A stretch of DNA of 33,742 nucleotides from the NCBI GenBank assembly GCA_022703375.1, contig JAKLDS010000024.1:1-33742 (forward strand), read 5' to 3'. Position 1 is the stretch's first letter; each line of letters starts with the position of its first letter. Positions 16,166 through 21,754 of this stretch are shown here, piece after piece. The DNA comes from Deltaproteobacteria bacterium. Its GTDB lineage: Bacteria > Desulfobacterota > Syntrophia > Syntrophales > Smithellaceae. A program made the translations under genes and the position numbers. The notes under the pieces were generated by a model that ran no database searches, was not told the DNA's origin, and saw nothing but the letters and a program-made list of their open reading frames with translations.

Positions 16166-16834
16166 TTGACTTGGTTACGCCTTGTAAATAAGGACGAAAA
16201 CATCAACCCTCTCGACGTGCTCGGGCGGCTAATCGAAAACTACATGGAAGCTCCACTCGATCCAAACAACACGTGGGACATAGAGAGTTTAAAAGATCGA
16301 GAACGAATTACAAATGTATTAGCACATAGCGAACTTCAGTATGTAAAAGGTGGAAAACTAGTTGGAGCACTTGGTGCGCCTTCTAAGACACTAGAAGACT
16401 TTATAAAGGATCGTGATTTCGTTTCCATCGACATGGAATTTAAACGAGCACTATCAAATGTTGAAGTAAATCCCCGTGAGGCTGTTTCTGCAGCGAGCAA
16501 TATTCTTGAATCAGTCTGCAAAGTATATATAGCAGAGGAAGATTTAGAATCACCAGCCAAGCAAGACTTGAAACACGTTTGGTCGGTTGTCCGCAAACAT
16601 CTTGGGTTTGATCCGAGCATAGTTGAAGACCAAGACCTTCAACAAATATTAACAGGTCTTATTTCAATAACAGAGGGTATCGGTGCATTACGAACTCACG
16701 CCAGTTCGGCACATGGGGCAGGTAAAAAGATTTACAAGCTCGAACCACGTCATGCGCGTTTGGCAATTCATTCCGCCCATACTGTTGTTTTGTTTGTACT
16801 TGAATCATGGCGTAAAAAGAAAAAAGATTTCTAA
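16166..16834 (+). CDS. Abortive-infection family protein (Abi_C-like), start unresolved
   Basis: 222 residues from a TTG at 16166, the first canonical start codon. The C-terminal half (about 90-220; ALSNVEVNPREAVSAASNILESVC..., then ITEGIGALRTHASSAHG) matches the Abi_C-type domain found in putative phage abortive-infection proteins. Most such proteins are of unproven mechanism. The reading frame stays open upstream to 15989 and encodes LDSLFIYAGAPGEPPPGSK, which I remember as typical N-terminal sequence of this family. The true protein therefore probably starts near 16034, where only a rare ATT exists, or its start has been lost. The stop TAA is embedded in the attC box TTCTAAC, as expected for an integron cassette. 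Expression may come from outside the cassette. Confidence 0.72.
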   Translation: MTWLRLVNKDENINPLDVLGRLIENYMEAPLDPNNTWDIESLKDRERITNVLAHSELQYVKGGKLVGALGAPSKTLEDFIKDRDFVSIDMEFKRALSNVEVNPREAVSAASNILESVCKVYIAEEDLESPAKQDLKHVWSVVRKHLGFDPSIVEDQDLQQILTGLISITEGIGALRTHASSAHGAGKKIYKLEPRHARLAIHSAHTVVLFVLESWRKKKKDF

Positions 16835-16885
16835 CAAAAGCAATACACCCGATCGCTTACGCTCCGGCTGATTTTTTCGTTCGCT
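16829..16885 (+). mobile_element. attC site A (after the abortive-infection gene)
   Basis: 57 bases. R'' TTCTAAC (16829-16835) contains the TAA stop of the upstream gene. The imperfect inner stem is CCGATCGC-TTAC-GCTCCGG, followed by the CTGATTTTTTC tail and R' GTTCGCT (16879-16885). The CTCCGGCTGA-TTTT-C tail is shared with site C and partly with site D. Confidence 0.8.
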
Positions 16886-16895
16886 ATAATAATAA

Positions 16896-16937
16896 TTGAC
16901 GTTATGACGTCATAGTGCTATAACAACATAACGTCAA
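16896..16937 (+). promoter_or_regulatory. Promoter and operator of the RHH/RelE cassette
   Basis: TTGACG (16896-16901) and TATAAC (16919-16924) are separated by 17 bases, with an extended -10 TG at 16916-16917, giving a near-consensus sigma70 promoter. An 11-bp inverted repeat TTGACGTTATG (16896-16906) / CATAACGTCAA (16927-16937) frames it, and a perfect 12-bp palindrome TATGACGTCATA lies at 16903-16914. These repeated TGACGT half-sites are the expected target of the ribbon-helix-helix antitoxin. The cassette thus carries its own regulated promoter. Confidence 0.75.
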
Positions 16938-16950
16938 GGGAGGTGATATT

Positions 16951-17184
16951 ATGGGAACAGCGGCAATAAGAGCGACTGTATATTTAGACCCCGAATTACA
17001 CAAAGCACTTAGATTGAAGGCTGTTGAAACAGCTCAGTCTTTATCAAAGTTAGTCAATGATGCTATCAAGGAGTCTCTTGCAGAAGACGCAGAAGACATT
17101 GCGGCATTTGAAGCTAGAGCAAAAGAGCCGCTAATCAGCTATGAAGCTATGATCAAGAGGCTTAAAAAAGATGGGCGAATATAA
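16951..17184 (+). CDS. Ribbon-helix-helix (CopG-type) antitoxin
   Basis: 77 residues behind a strong GGGAGGTG ribosome site. Residues 5-45 form the ribbon-helix-helix fold: the beta strand AIRATVYLD and two helices (PELHKALRLKAVETAQ, LSKLVNDAIKESL). The acidic C-terminal tail (AEDAEDIAAFEAR...) is the likely toxin-neutralising part. Such antitoxins bind as dimers to direct or inverted repeats in their own promoter; the repeats at 16896-16937 fit. The gene overlaps the toxin gene by 14 bases. Both lie in one integron cassette bounded by matching GTTCGCT/AGCGAAC boxes, where they would stabilise the array. Confidence 0.88.
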   Translation: MGTAAIRATVYLDPELHKALRLKAVETAQSLSKLVNDAIKESLAEDAEDIAAFEARAKEPLISYEAMIKRLKKDGRI

Positions 17185-17428
17185 AATCTTCTTTAAAGAA
17201 TCCGTTGAAAAAGACCTTCGCTCAATCCCCAAAAAAGATTTAAAGAAGATTCTCTTACGCATTGAAACACTTGCGAAAGATCCAAGGCCGCCGGGCCACG
17301 AGAAACTATCCGGCCAAGAGAAATATCGTATTCGCCAAGGCACTTACAGAATTATATATTCCATTCAAGATCGAGAACTTACTGTATGGGTGGTAAAAGT
17401 TAGTCATCGCAAAGATGTTTATCGCTGA
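17171..17428 (+). CDS. RelE/ParE-family toxin
   Basis: 85 residues starting inside the antitoxin gene (14-base overlap). Compact RelE/ParE fold: YKIFFKESVEKDLRSIPKKDLKKILLRIETLAKDP, the RPPGHEKLSG loop, YRIRQGTYRIIYSI strands and the terminal VVKVSHRKDVYR. RelE members cut mRNA in the ribosome while ParE members poison gyrase; the Lys/Arg pattern with KVSHRKDVY is commonly annotated RelE-type but does not settle the target. The stop TGA is at 17426-17428, immediately before the attC R'' box AGCGAAC at 17429. Confidence 0.9.
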   Translation: MGEYKIFFKESVEKDLRSIPKKDLKKILLRIETLAKDPRPPGHEKLSGQEKYRIRQGTYRIIYSIQDRELTVWVVKVSHRKDVYR

Positions 17429-17468
17429 AGCGAACAAATCGCTAGAGCCGAGCGCCGCTCCGTTACCC
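17429..17468 (+). mobile_element. attC site B, apparently with an internal deletion
   Basis: R'' AGCGAAC (17429-17435) and R' GTTACCC (17462-17468) enclose only 26 bases. The left half AAATCGCTAGAGCCGAGCGCCGCTCC aligns with site C, but the right-hand CGGCTGAGCTTTTC portion is missing, so the hairpin cannot form normally. It may no longer recombine efficiently. Confidence 0.7.
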
Positions 17469-17481
17469 ATGAAACAGTATA

Positions 17482-17525
17482 TTGCATTATGTTGTATTAT
17501 GATGTATTATGCAGCATCATGCATT
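17482..17525 (+). promoter_or_regulatory. Phased repeat operator/promoter of the ParD-like cassette
   Basis: Four 10-base units in tandem at 17486-17525: ATTATGTTGT, ATTATGATGT, ATTATGCAGC, ATCATGCATT. A 10-base period puts each unit on the same DNA face, ideal for cooperative binding by an antitoxin. TTGCAT (17482) and TATTAT (17505) at 17-base spacing could be the promoter, with a good -10 and a poor -35. Confidence 0.55.
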
Positions 17526-17539
17526 TTGGAGGAAAATAT

Positions 17540-17758
17540 ATGCCTACAGCGGTTAGAATTTCAGAAAAGCTAGTTGATGAGGCAAAGAGATTTAGTCGCA
17601 TCGATCACCGGTCACTTGCAGGTCAAATCGAGCACTGGGCACGTTTGGGCAAGTGTGCTGAAGAAAATCCAGACTTGCCGTATTCGCTTATTAAGGAAAT
17701 CTTGTTCGGACTAGATGAATTGGATCAGGGTGAAAAAACAGAATACAAGTTTGGATAG
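17540..17758 (+). CDS. ParD-like antitoxin
   Basis: 72 residues from the ATG at 17540 with GGAGG eight bases upstream. The frame extends to 17489, but that part covers the operator repeats. The sequence TAVRISEKLVDEAKRFSRIDHRSLAGQIEHWARLG is the ParD-like ribbon-helix-helix pattern, followed by an acidic tail ending EKTEYKFG. It sits six bases upstream of a RelE-like toxin gene, so the pair forms a second toxin-antitoxin cassette. Autoregulation through the phased repeats upstream is likely. Confidence 0.82.
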   Translation: MPTAVRISEKLVDEAKRFSRIDHRSLAGQIEHWARLGKCAEENPDLPYSLIKEILFGLDELDQGEKTEYKFG

Positions 17759-17764
17759 GTTAAT

Positions 17765-18046
17765 ATGAAAATCTATCAATCAAGATTATTTGAGAAAAAA
17801 GTAAAGAAGATGACTAAAGCCGAAAAAAAAGCTTTAGACCGTGAGGTAAGGAATATTGCCGAGAATCTGAATATCGACGAAGAGAAAAAAGGAGATTTAA
17901 AGGGCGTATTTGTCCATAAATTCAAACTTAAAACAAATTTATATTTGTTGGCGTATCGGAAAGCCGACAAAGATTGGGAACTTGTCATGATTGGCTCTCA
18001 TGAAAATTACTATCGAAATCTTAAAAGCTACTTAAAAAGTAAATAA
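17765..18046 (+). CDS. RelE/ParE superfamily toxin
   Basis: 93 residues, very basic (about 25 Lys). Pattern: YQSRLFEKKVKKMTKAEKKALDREVRNIAENLNIDEEKKGDLKGVFVHKFKLKTNLYLLAYRK..., ending with WELVMIGSHENYYRNLKSYLK. This is the RelE-like toxin fold, with the GDLKG.FVHKF loop and the conserved terminal SHENYYR helix. It follows a ParD-like antitoxin by six bases. Target (mRNA or gyrase) cannot be read. The stop at 18044-18046 is three bases before attC site C, as in a compact cassette. Confidence 0.85.
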   Translation: MKIYQSRLFEKKVKKMTKAEKKALDREVRNIAENLNIDEEKKGDLKGVFVHKFKLKTNLYLLAYRKADKDWELVMIGSHENYYRNLKSYLKSK

Positions 18047-18049
18047 ATC

Positions 18050-18111
18050 GGGTAACAAGGTCGCTCAAGCCGCTCGCCGCTACGCAGCTCCGGCTGAGCT
18101 TTTCATTAGGC
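18050..18111 (+). mobile_element. attC site C (best preserved)
   Basis: 62 bases with R'' GGGTAAC (18050-18056), inner arms TCGCTCAAGCCGCTCGCCGC and GCAGCTCCGGCTGAGC that can pair imperfectly, and R' ATTAGGC (18105-18111). R' has A in place of the canonical G at the crossover base. The overall pattern, AACAA-TCAAGCCG-CGCCGCT-CGGCTGAGC-TTAGGC, closely resembles attC sites of classical aadA-type cassettes. Confidence 0.85.
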
Positions 18112-18180
18112 TCAATACGGCGAATAGAATAAATTTTGATACTGTAGCAACCATCTTATTACAAGGGGAGCAATAATATT

Positions 18181-18600
18181 ATGACAACTGTTCTGAAGAT
18201 GTGTGAAAAGGTAATGATTCTGGCCCTTATGGTCATGATGGCAATTGTTCTGCTGCTTGCCACAATCGATCTTGGCTGGCTTATCATAAAAGATATCATA
18301 AACCCACCGTATTTTCTGCTCAGTGTTGAGCAGTTGCTTGAGATTTTCGGACTCTTTATGTTGGTCGTGATAGGAATTGAACTGCTTGAAACAATAATGA
18401 AAACCTACGTAACCCAAGATCAACCCCATTACGAGGTTGTTCTCTCGGTGGCAATCATTGCGATTTCACGCAAGGTTATCATTTTAGATATCAAAGAGGT
18501 GGACAGCCTGACCTTAGTCGGAATTGCCTCTATTGTTGTTGCGCTGACTGCTGGCTATTATCTGATGAAAAGAGCCCGCTCTCACAACGGGGCAGAGTGA
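18181..18600 (+). CDS. PsiE-family inner-membrane protein
   Basis: 139 residues with AAGGGGAG upstream. Four hydrophobic segments: 10-35, 45-65, 85-100 and 112-128. The family signature is clear: LLEIFGLFMLVVIGIELLETIMKTY, then HYEVVLSVAIIAISRKVIILD. PsiE was named for phosphate-starvation induction in E. coli, but its biochemical role is unknown. It is the only recognised gene in the cassette 18106-18866 and starts 70 bases after the attC C crossover point. No promoter is obvious, so it may depend on upstream transcription. Confidence 0.87.
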   Translation: MTTVLKMCEKVMILALMVMMAIVLLLATIDLGWLIIKDIINPPYFLLSVEQLLEIFGLFMLVVIGIELLETIMKTYVTQDQPHYEVVLSVAIIAISRKVIILDIKEVDSLTLVGIASIVVALTAGYYLMKRARSHNGAE

Positions 18601-18872
18601 ACACAACTATAATTAATAATATTAAGAGCATTTCTGAATGGCTCTAAAAGAATAGAAACGGCATAACATCTATATGGCCTCCGGTTGTCAAGAAAATAGT
18701 TCTCCTATAGATCGGAAAAAGAGCAATAAAAAGTATCCAGCAAATCCAGCCCACGGCCTACGGCCGAGGAGAATGCCTCACAAGCGACAACCGCTTATTG
18801 ACGAAGGGTAAAACGATCCCTGAAAATTATGCGAAATTTTTATTTTGGAGTTTTTCTACAGAGTCGTTGGGA
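18601..18872 (+). other. Tail of the PsiE cassette with a possible degenerate attC (18775-18872)
   Basis: This cassette starts with TTAGGC, so its R'' should read GCCTAAC. GCCTCAC at 18775-18781, followed by AA, differs by one base, and R' GTTGGGA is exact at 18866-18872. The 98-base site between them does not share the CTCCGGCTGA tail of the other sites. An alternative is that the true attC was lost and GCCTCAC belongs to a dispersed repeat also seen at 13045. No other gene is seen here; GGCCTACGGCC at about 18756-18766 is a short palindrome. Confidence 0.4.
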
Positions 18873-18886
18873 GGACATAGAACACA

Positions 18887-19678
18887 ATGAACAGGAGAAA
18901 ATTTCTCGTAATCTCGGCAACGTCACTTGGTGGTCTATTGATTTCAGGGGCAGCCTACAGAATTTTCCGGCCTTCTGACCCACTCGACCCCTTCCGCAAG
19001 AGCACGAAGAAGGTGCTGACCGCCCGTTTCGGAAAATCCCGTGCAGACGAAATGATGAATAACATAAAAGCGACGTATGCCGGTATTGCCCCGTCTGTTC
19101 CAGACATTGGCGGTAAACAGAGCATGTGTACCGAATGGCTTGATAGCGGCGTTTACTATCTGGCGGTTTACCGTGTACTAAAACAGGCCGGTTACTCCAT
19201 TGACCAGATTGGAGAGATCATTTACAGAACCTACGAAACTATGGCCGATTATCCAAAGTGGTTATTAAACCTGGTTGGCAGGCTGAAATACAGCGAGAGT
19301 TACATGTCACGCCTCAAAGCAGCGGCGGCGGAATCACAAAACCGCCGCTATCCCGCAAGTTGGGTGTTCACCTTCGTTGAGGGCAATGGTGGGGAATTTG
19401 ATTATGGCCTGGATTTTACTGAATGTGGAATATGTAAGTTTTATGCCGCGCATCAGGCAATGGAACTGGCGCCTTATATGTGTCTGAGCGACTTTGTCAT
19501 CAATGAAGCCTTCAACAAAGGTCTGGTTCGGTACCATACCATTGCAGAAGGCAGTGACCGGTGCGACTTCCGTTTCAAAGCTGGGAGTAAAACCTTCGTC
19601 TATCCTTTACGCAACGGATGGCCTCCCCAGTTTTTAAAAAATAAAAACATCATTTGGTCCGGTCGAGGCGCTAAATGA
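18887..19678 (+). CDS. ATC-hydrolase-family protein with Tat-like signal
   Basis: 263 residues. The N-terminus MNRRKFLVISATSLGGLLISGAA is a twin-arginine type signal (RRKFL then a hydrophobic core), implying export of a folded protein, perhaps as a membrane-anchored domain. The soluble part (about 35-260) matches the L-2-amino-thiazoline-4-carboxylic acid hydrolase family: SIDQIGEIIYRTYE, LDFTECGICKFY, MELAPYMCLSDFVI and the terminal EGSDRCDFRF. Conserved Cys residues lie in TECGIC, YMCLSD and DRCDF. The founding enzyme acts in L-cysteine formation from ATC, but most homologues have unknown substrates. The ribosome site GGGAGGA overlaps the cassette's first bases (GTTGGGA at 18866-18872), so the gene starts right at the cassette boundary. 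Confidence 0.8.
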   Translation: MNRRKFLVISATSLGGLLISGAAYRIFRPSDPLDPFRKSTKKVLTARFGKSRADEMMNNIKATYAGIAPSVPDIGGKQSMCTEWLDSGVYYLAVYRVLKQAGYSIDQIGEIIYRTYETMADYPKWLLNLVGRLKYSESYMSRLKAAAAESQNRRYPASWVFTFVEGNGGEFDYGLDFTECGICKFYAAHQAMELAPYMCLSDFVINEAFNKGLVRYHTIAEGSDRCDFRFKAGSKTFVYPLRNGWPPQFLKNKNIIWSGRGAK

Positions 19679-19696
19679 TGGTGTGACAAAAATATA

Positions 19697-19762
19697 TCCC
19701 AACAAGGACAATACAGCGGATCGGCAGGCTACGCCCGCCTCCCGCTGCTTTTTTCGTTGGGA
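19697..19762 (+). mobile_element. attC site D (after the ATC-hydrolase-like gene)
   Basis: 66 bases with R'' TCCCAAC (19697-19703) and R' GTTGGGA (19756-19762), exact complements. Inner arms GCGGATCGGCAGGC and GCCCGCCTCCCGC pair imperfectly around TAC. The right tail CGCTGCTTTTTTC matches that of sites A and C. Confidence 0.85.
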
Positions 19763-19879
19763 AGTATCTTTTCCCAAAGTGGGGAGGATGCTTGCAGACA
19801 AAATACCAAATATTTTATTTTGTTGATTGTTCAATTCCAAAGCTGGTTCATTTATGAGTGTTCTGACAAGGATTGGAAT

Positions 19880-19996
19880 ATGATATTGACTGACCAACCC
19901 AATATGAATGAAACGAAATGCAAAGTGGTCATACAATATGAAGATAAATCTGAAGAAGTAATATTGCAGGAAAGAAAACCGGGAAAAAAGAATTAA
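19880..19996 (+). CDS. Short hypothetical ORF in the cassette after attC D
   Basis: 38 codons from ATG 19880 (MILTDQPNMNETKCKVVIQYEDKSEEVILQERKPGKKN would be the product), with AAGGATTGGAAT upstream. The frame is open back to a TTG at 19757 inside attC D, so the protein might be as long as 79 residues, with a hydrophobic N-terminal part. The composition is protein-like but matches no family I recognise. The gene lies immediately after attC D, where the next cassette should begin. Confidence 0.35.
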   Translation: MILTDQPNMNETKCKVVIQYEDKSEEVILQERKPGKKN

Positions 19997-20085
19997 TGAC
20001 ATCTGAGAAATTGCCTGCGCGGGGAGCTGATTGGCTGGTTTGGTTAGGCGTGGGTGAAGACGAATTATCCCCGGTTGCGGCAATG

Positions 20086-20574
20086 TCAAAACCCCCGGTT
20101 CATCTGCCACAGGGCAAGATTGAGAATTGCCGCAAAACCGACCCACACCAGATAGGGAAGCATTAAAATCCCGGCCGTCTTTGTTTCCTTCCAGAATAAA
20201 ATGGTAACGGCGAAAATCGCCGCCCAGAGAACAATTATTTCCAGTAAGGAGAGATGCAGACTCTGCAAGCCGAAAAAGAGAAATGACCACAGCGCGTTAA
20301 GAAGCAATTGCCCGATAAAAAGCAAGAGCGCCGGGCGTGCGCCATTGAAGCCTTTTTCCCGCCAGACCAGCCAGGCGGCCAAGCCCATCAGCACATACAG
20401 CAACGTCCAGACCGGCGCAAAGATGAAATCAGGCGGAGTAAAGAATGGTTTGGCGAGCGCTTTATACCACTCACCCGGACGGAATTGCGATCCTATCAGG
20501 CCCGCGCAGAGCGATATTAAGATCCAGGCGATTAATCCGAAAATATTTTTTGCCGTAATACTCGAATCCTTCAT
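20086..20574 (-). CDS. tspO: TspO/MBR (peripheral benzodiazepine receptor-like) membrane protein
   Basis: 162 residues from the ATG at 20574 (MKDSSITAKNIFGL). An upstream ATG at 20619 adds a polar extension without family sequence. Five transmembrane segments are expected; visible signatures are FRPGEWYKALAKPFFTPPDFIFAPVWTLLYVLMGLAAWLVW and the Trp-rich loop LLLNALWSFLFF...LWAAIFAVTILFW. TspO proteins bind porphyrins and sterols and modulate tetrapyrrole or stress pathways. It points toward the cassette array and ends 37 bases from a GTTAGGC motif at 20043. No partner gene is evident. Confidence 0.93.
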   Translation of the reverse strand: MKDSSITAKNIFGLIAWILISLCAGLIGSQFRPGEWYKALAKPFFTPPDFIFAPVWTLLYVLMGLAAWLVWREKGFNGARPALLLFIGQLLLNALWSFLFFGLQSLHLSLLEIIVLWAAIFAVTILFWKETKTAGILMLPYLVWVGFAAILNLALWQMNRGF

Positions 20575-20926
20575 CGGGATTATTCCATGTTGTTTCAGTG
20601 TTAACCCAGCCCACGACACATAATTCTCTTGAGAAAAGCATTACGATGTTTTAAATAACTTTATATGGCAAGAATAGCAAGAATAAATGGGAGCAATTTT
20701 TAATGATTGTGCGGCAATCGGCTAAAACGATGGCAGAATTTAGGTCTGTTCCGGCTCACTTTATCTTTCGTTAACATTATGAAAATAAGTGGCCTGGGTT
20801 TTGACAAATGGTTCGCCTGACATTTTTTATGCGCTTTGCTTACAGCGGTATTGCAGTTTCTCCAATACCTGGCGCTGCATTCCGGCTGATCATTAAGATG
20901 TATGTTTTATTCCTTTGAGTTTGCTT
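20575..20926. other. Intergenic stretch between tspO and the CPBP gene
   Basis: About 350 bases between divergently transcribed genes, so promoters for both should lie here. No convincing -35/-10 pair stands out. GTTAACA at 20770-20776, preceded by TTCCGGCTCACTTTATCTTTC, resembles the right half of the attC sites but has no R'' partner. No gene is seen. Confidence 0.4.
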
Positions 20927-21754
20927 ATGGCTATTGAGAAATATCGTCATCCGGTTCGCTTCTATGGATTGGTCACGCTGACCACGTGGACTTTCTGGTT
21001 CGCGGCTGCGTACTTAAGCCGCATTACACCGGCAAATCAGCTTCTGGCGGAAATTGTCGGCATTCTTTCTCTTCTGGGCTTGCTCTGTCCGGCGTTAATT
21101 GCCTTTGGCCTGATCTGGCCGAACAGCGAGCTGCGCAACGATGTCCAACGCCGGATAATTGGCATCAGGTCAGTCCAATCCGGCTATCTCTTCCTTGCCT
21201 GTTTTCTCATGATATTCAGCATTCTTCTCGCTCAGGCAATTTCCCTTTTGTTCGGGCACAGCTTGAATCAGTTTCATCTGTCAGGCAAGGCTTCCTTCTC
21301 CTCCGGCATCATCTCCGGGTGGTTTGCGCTTATCTTCGCGCCCTTCATGGAAGAGCTGGGATGGCATTCCTATGGCACCGACTGTCTGCGCCGGAGTATG
21401 AATCTTCTCCAGGTGTGTCTGTTGTTCGGTTTTTACTGGGCGCTCTGGCATATGCCGCTCGGACTTGTCAAGGGTTCCTATCAGAGCAATCTGGCGGCAA
21501 CCGGGATTTTATACAGCCTGAATTATGTGTTTAGTTTTATCGCCTATGTGATTCTGGTAAACTGGCTTTACTACAAGGCACACCGCAGCATTCTTGTGGC
21601 AATTGTTTTTCATCTGACGGCGAATATTTCCGCTGAAATATTTGCCACACATCCGGACAGTAAAGTCATCCAGACCATCCTTCTGCTGATTCTCGCCGCC
21701 ATCCTGGTCATCAGGGACAGAGATTTCTTCTTCAAGCGGGGGTATGGCTTATGA
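20927..21754 (+). CDS. CPBP-family intramembrane metalloprotease
   Basis: 275 residues from the ATG at 20927; a TTG at 20915 adds four residues. There are about eight hydrophobic helices. The CPBP (CAAX protease / bacteriocin-processing) motifs are visible: FMEELGWHSYG with the catalytic EE, FYWALWHMP with a ligand His, and VFHLTANIS with a second His. The first motif normally reads EExxxR; here the residue after EELGW is His, a known variant group. Members are Rce1-like proteases or immunity factors. The stop overlaps the next gene by four bases (ATGA), so the two are translationally coupled. The ribosome site is weak. Confidence 0.87.
   Translation: MAIEKYRHPVRFYGLVTLTTWTFWFAAAYLSRITPANQLLAEIVGILSLLGLLCPALIAFGLIWPNSELRNDVQRRIIGIRSVQSGYLFLACFLMIFSILLAQAISLLFGHSLNQFHLSGKASFSSGIISGWFALIFAPFMEELGWHSYGTDCLRRSMNLLQVCLLFGFYWALWHMPLGLVKGSYQSNLAATGILYSLNYVFSFIAYVILVNWLYYKAHRSILVAIVFHLTANISAEIFATHPDSKVIQTILLLILAAILVIRDRDFFFKRGYGL

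Larger units (their letters stand above)
16829..19762 (+). mobile_element. Integron-type gene cassette array without integrase in view (CALIN-like)
   Basis: Four attC-like sites (16829-16885, 17429-17468, 18050-18111, 19697-19762) follow stop codons in one orientation. In integrons the crossover falls between G and TT of GTTRRRY, so the first bases of a cassette become the R' partner of its own R'' box when the cassette circularises. That prediction holds exactly for three cassettes: start GTTCGCT with R'' AGCGAAC, start GTTACCC with R'' GGGTAAC, and start GTTGGGA with R'' TCCCAAC. Inferred cassettes are 16880-17462 (RHH/RelE), 17463-18105 (ParD-like/RelE), 18106-18866 (PsiE) and 18867-19756 (ATC-hydrolase-like), plus the abortive-infection gene at the left. 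No tyrosine integrase gene is present in the window. Confidence 0.85.

Noticed and set aside
20000-20049. GTTAGGC at 20043-20049 as the R' box of a fifth attC after the small ORF
   Set aside because: No RYYYAAC partner at a sensible distance on either strand (TCCCAAC is expected for that cassette), and the arms do not pair; kept only as a possible right edge.
20735-20776. TTCCGGCTCACTTTATCTTTC-GTTAACA as an attC right half
   Set aside because: It resembles the tail of sites A and C, but there is no R'' box or matching left arm.
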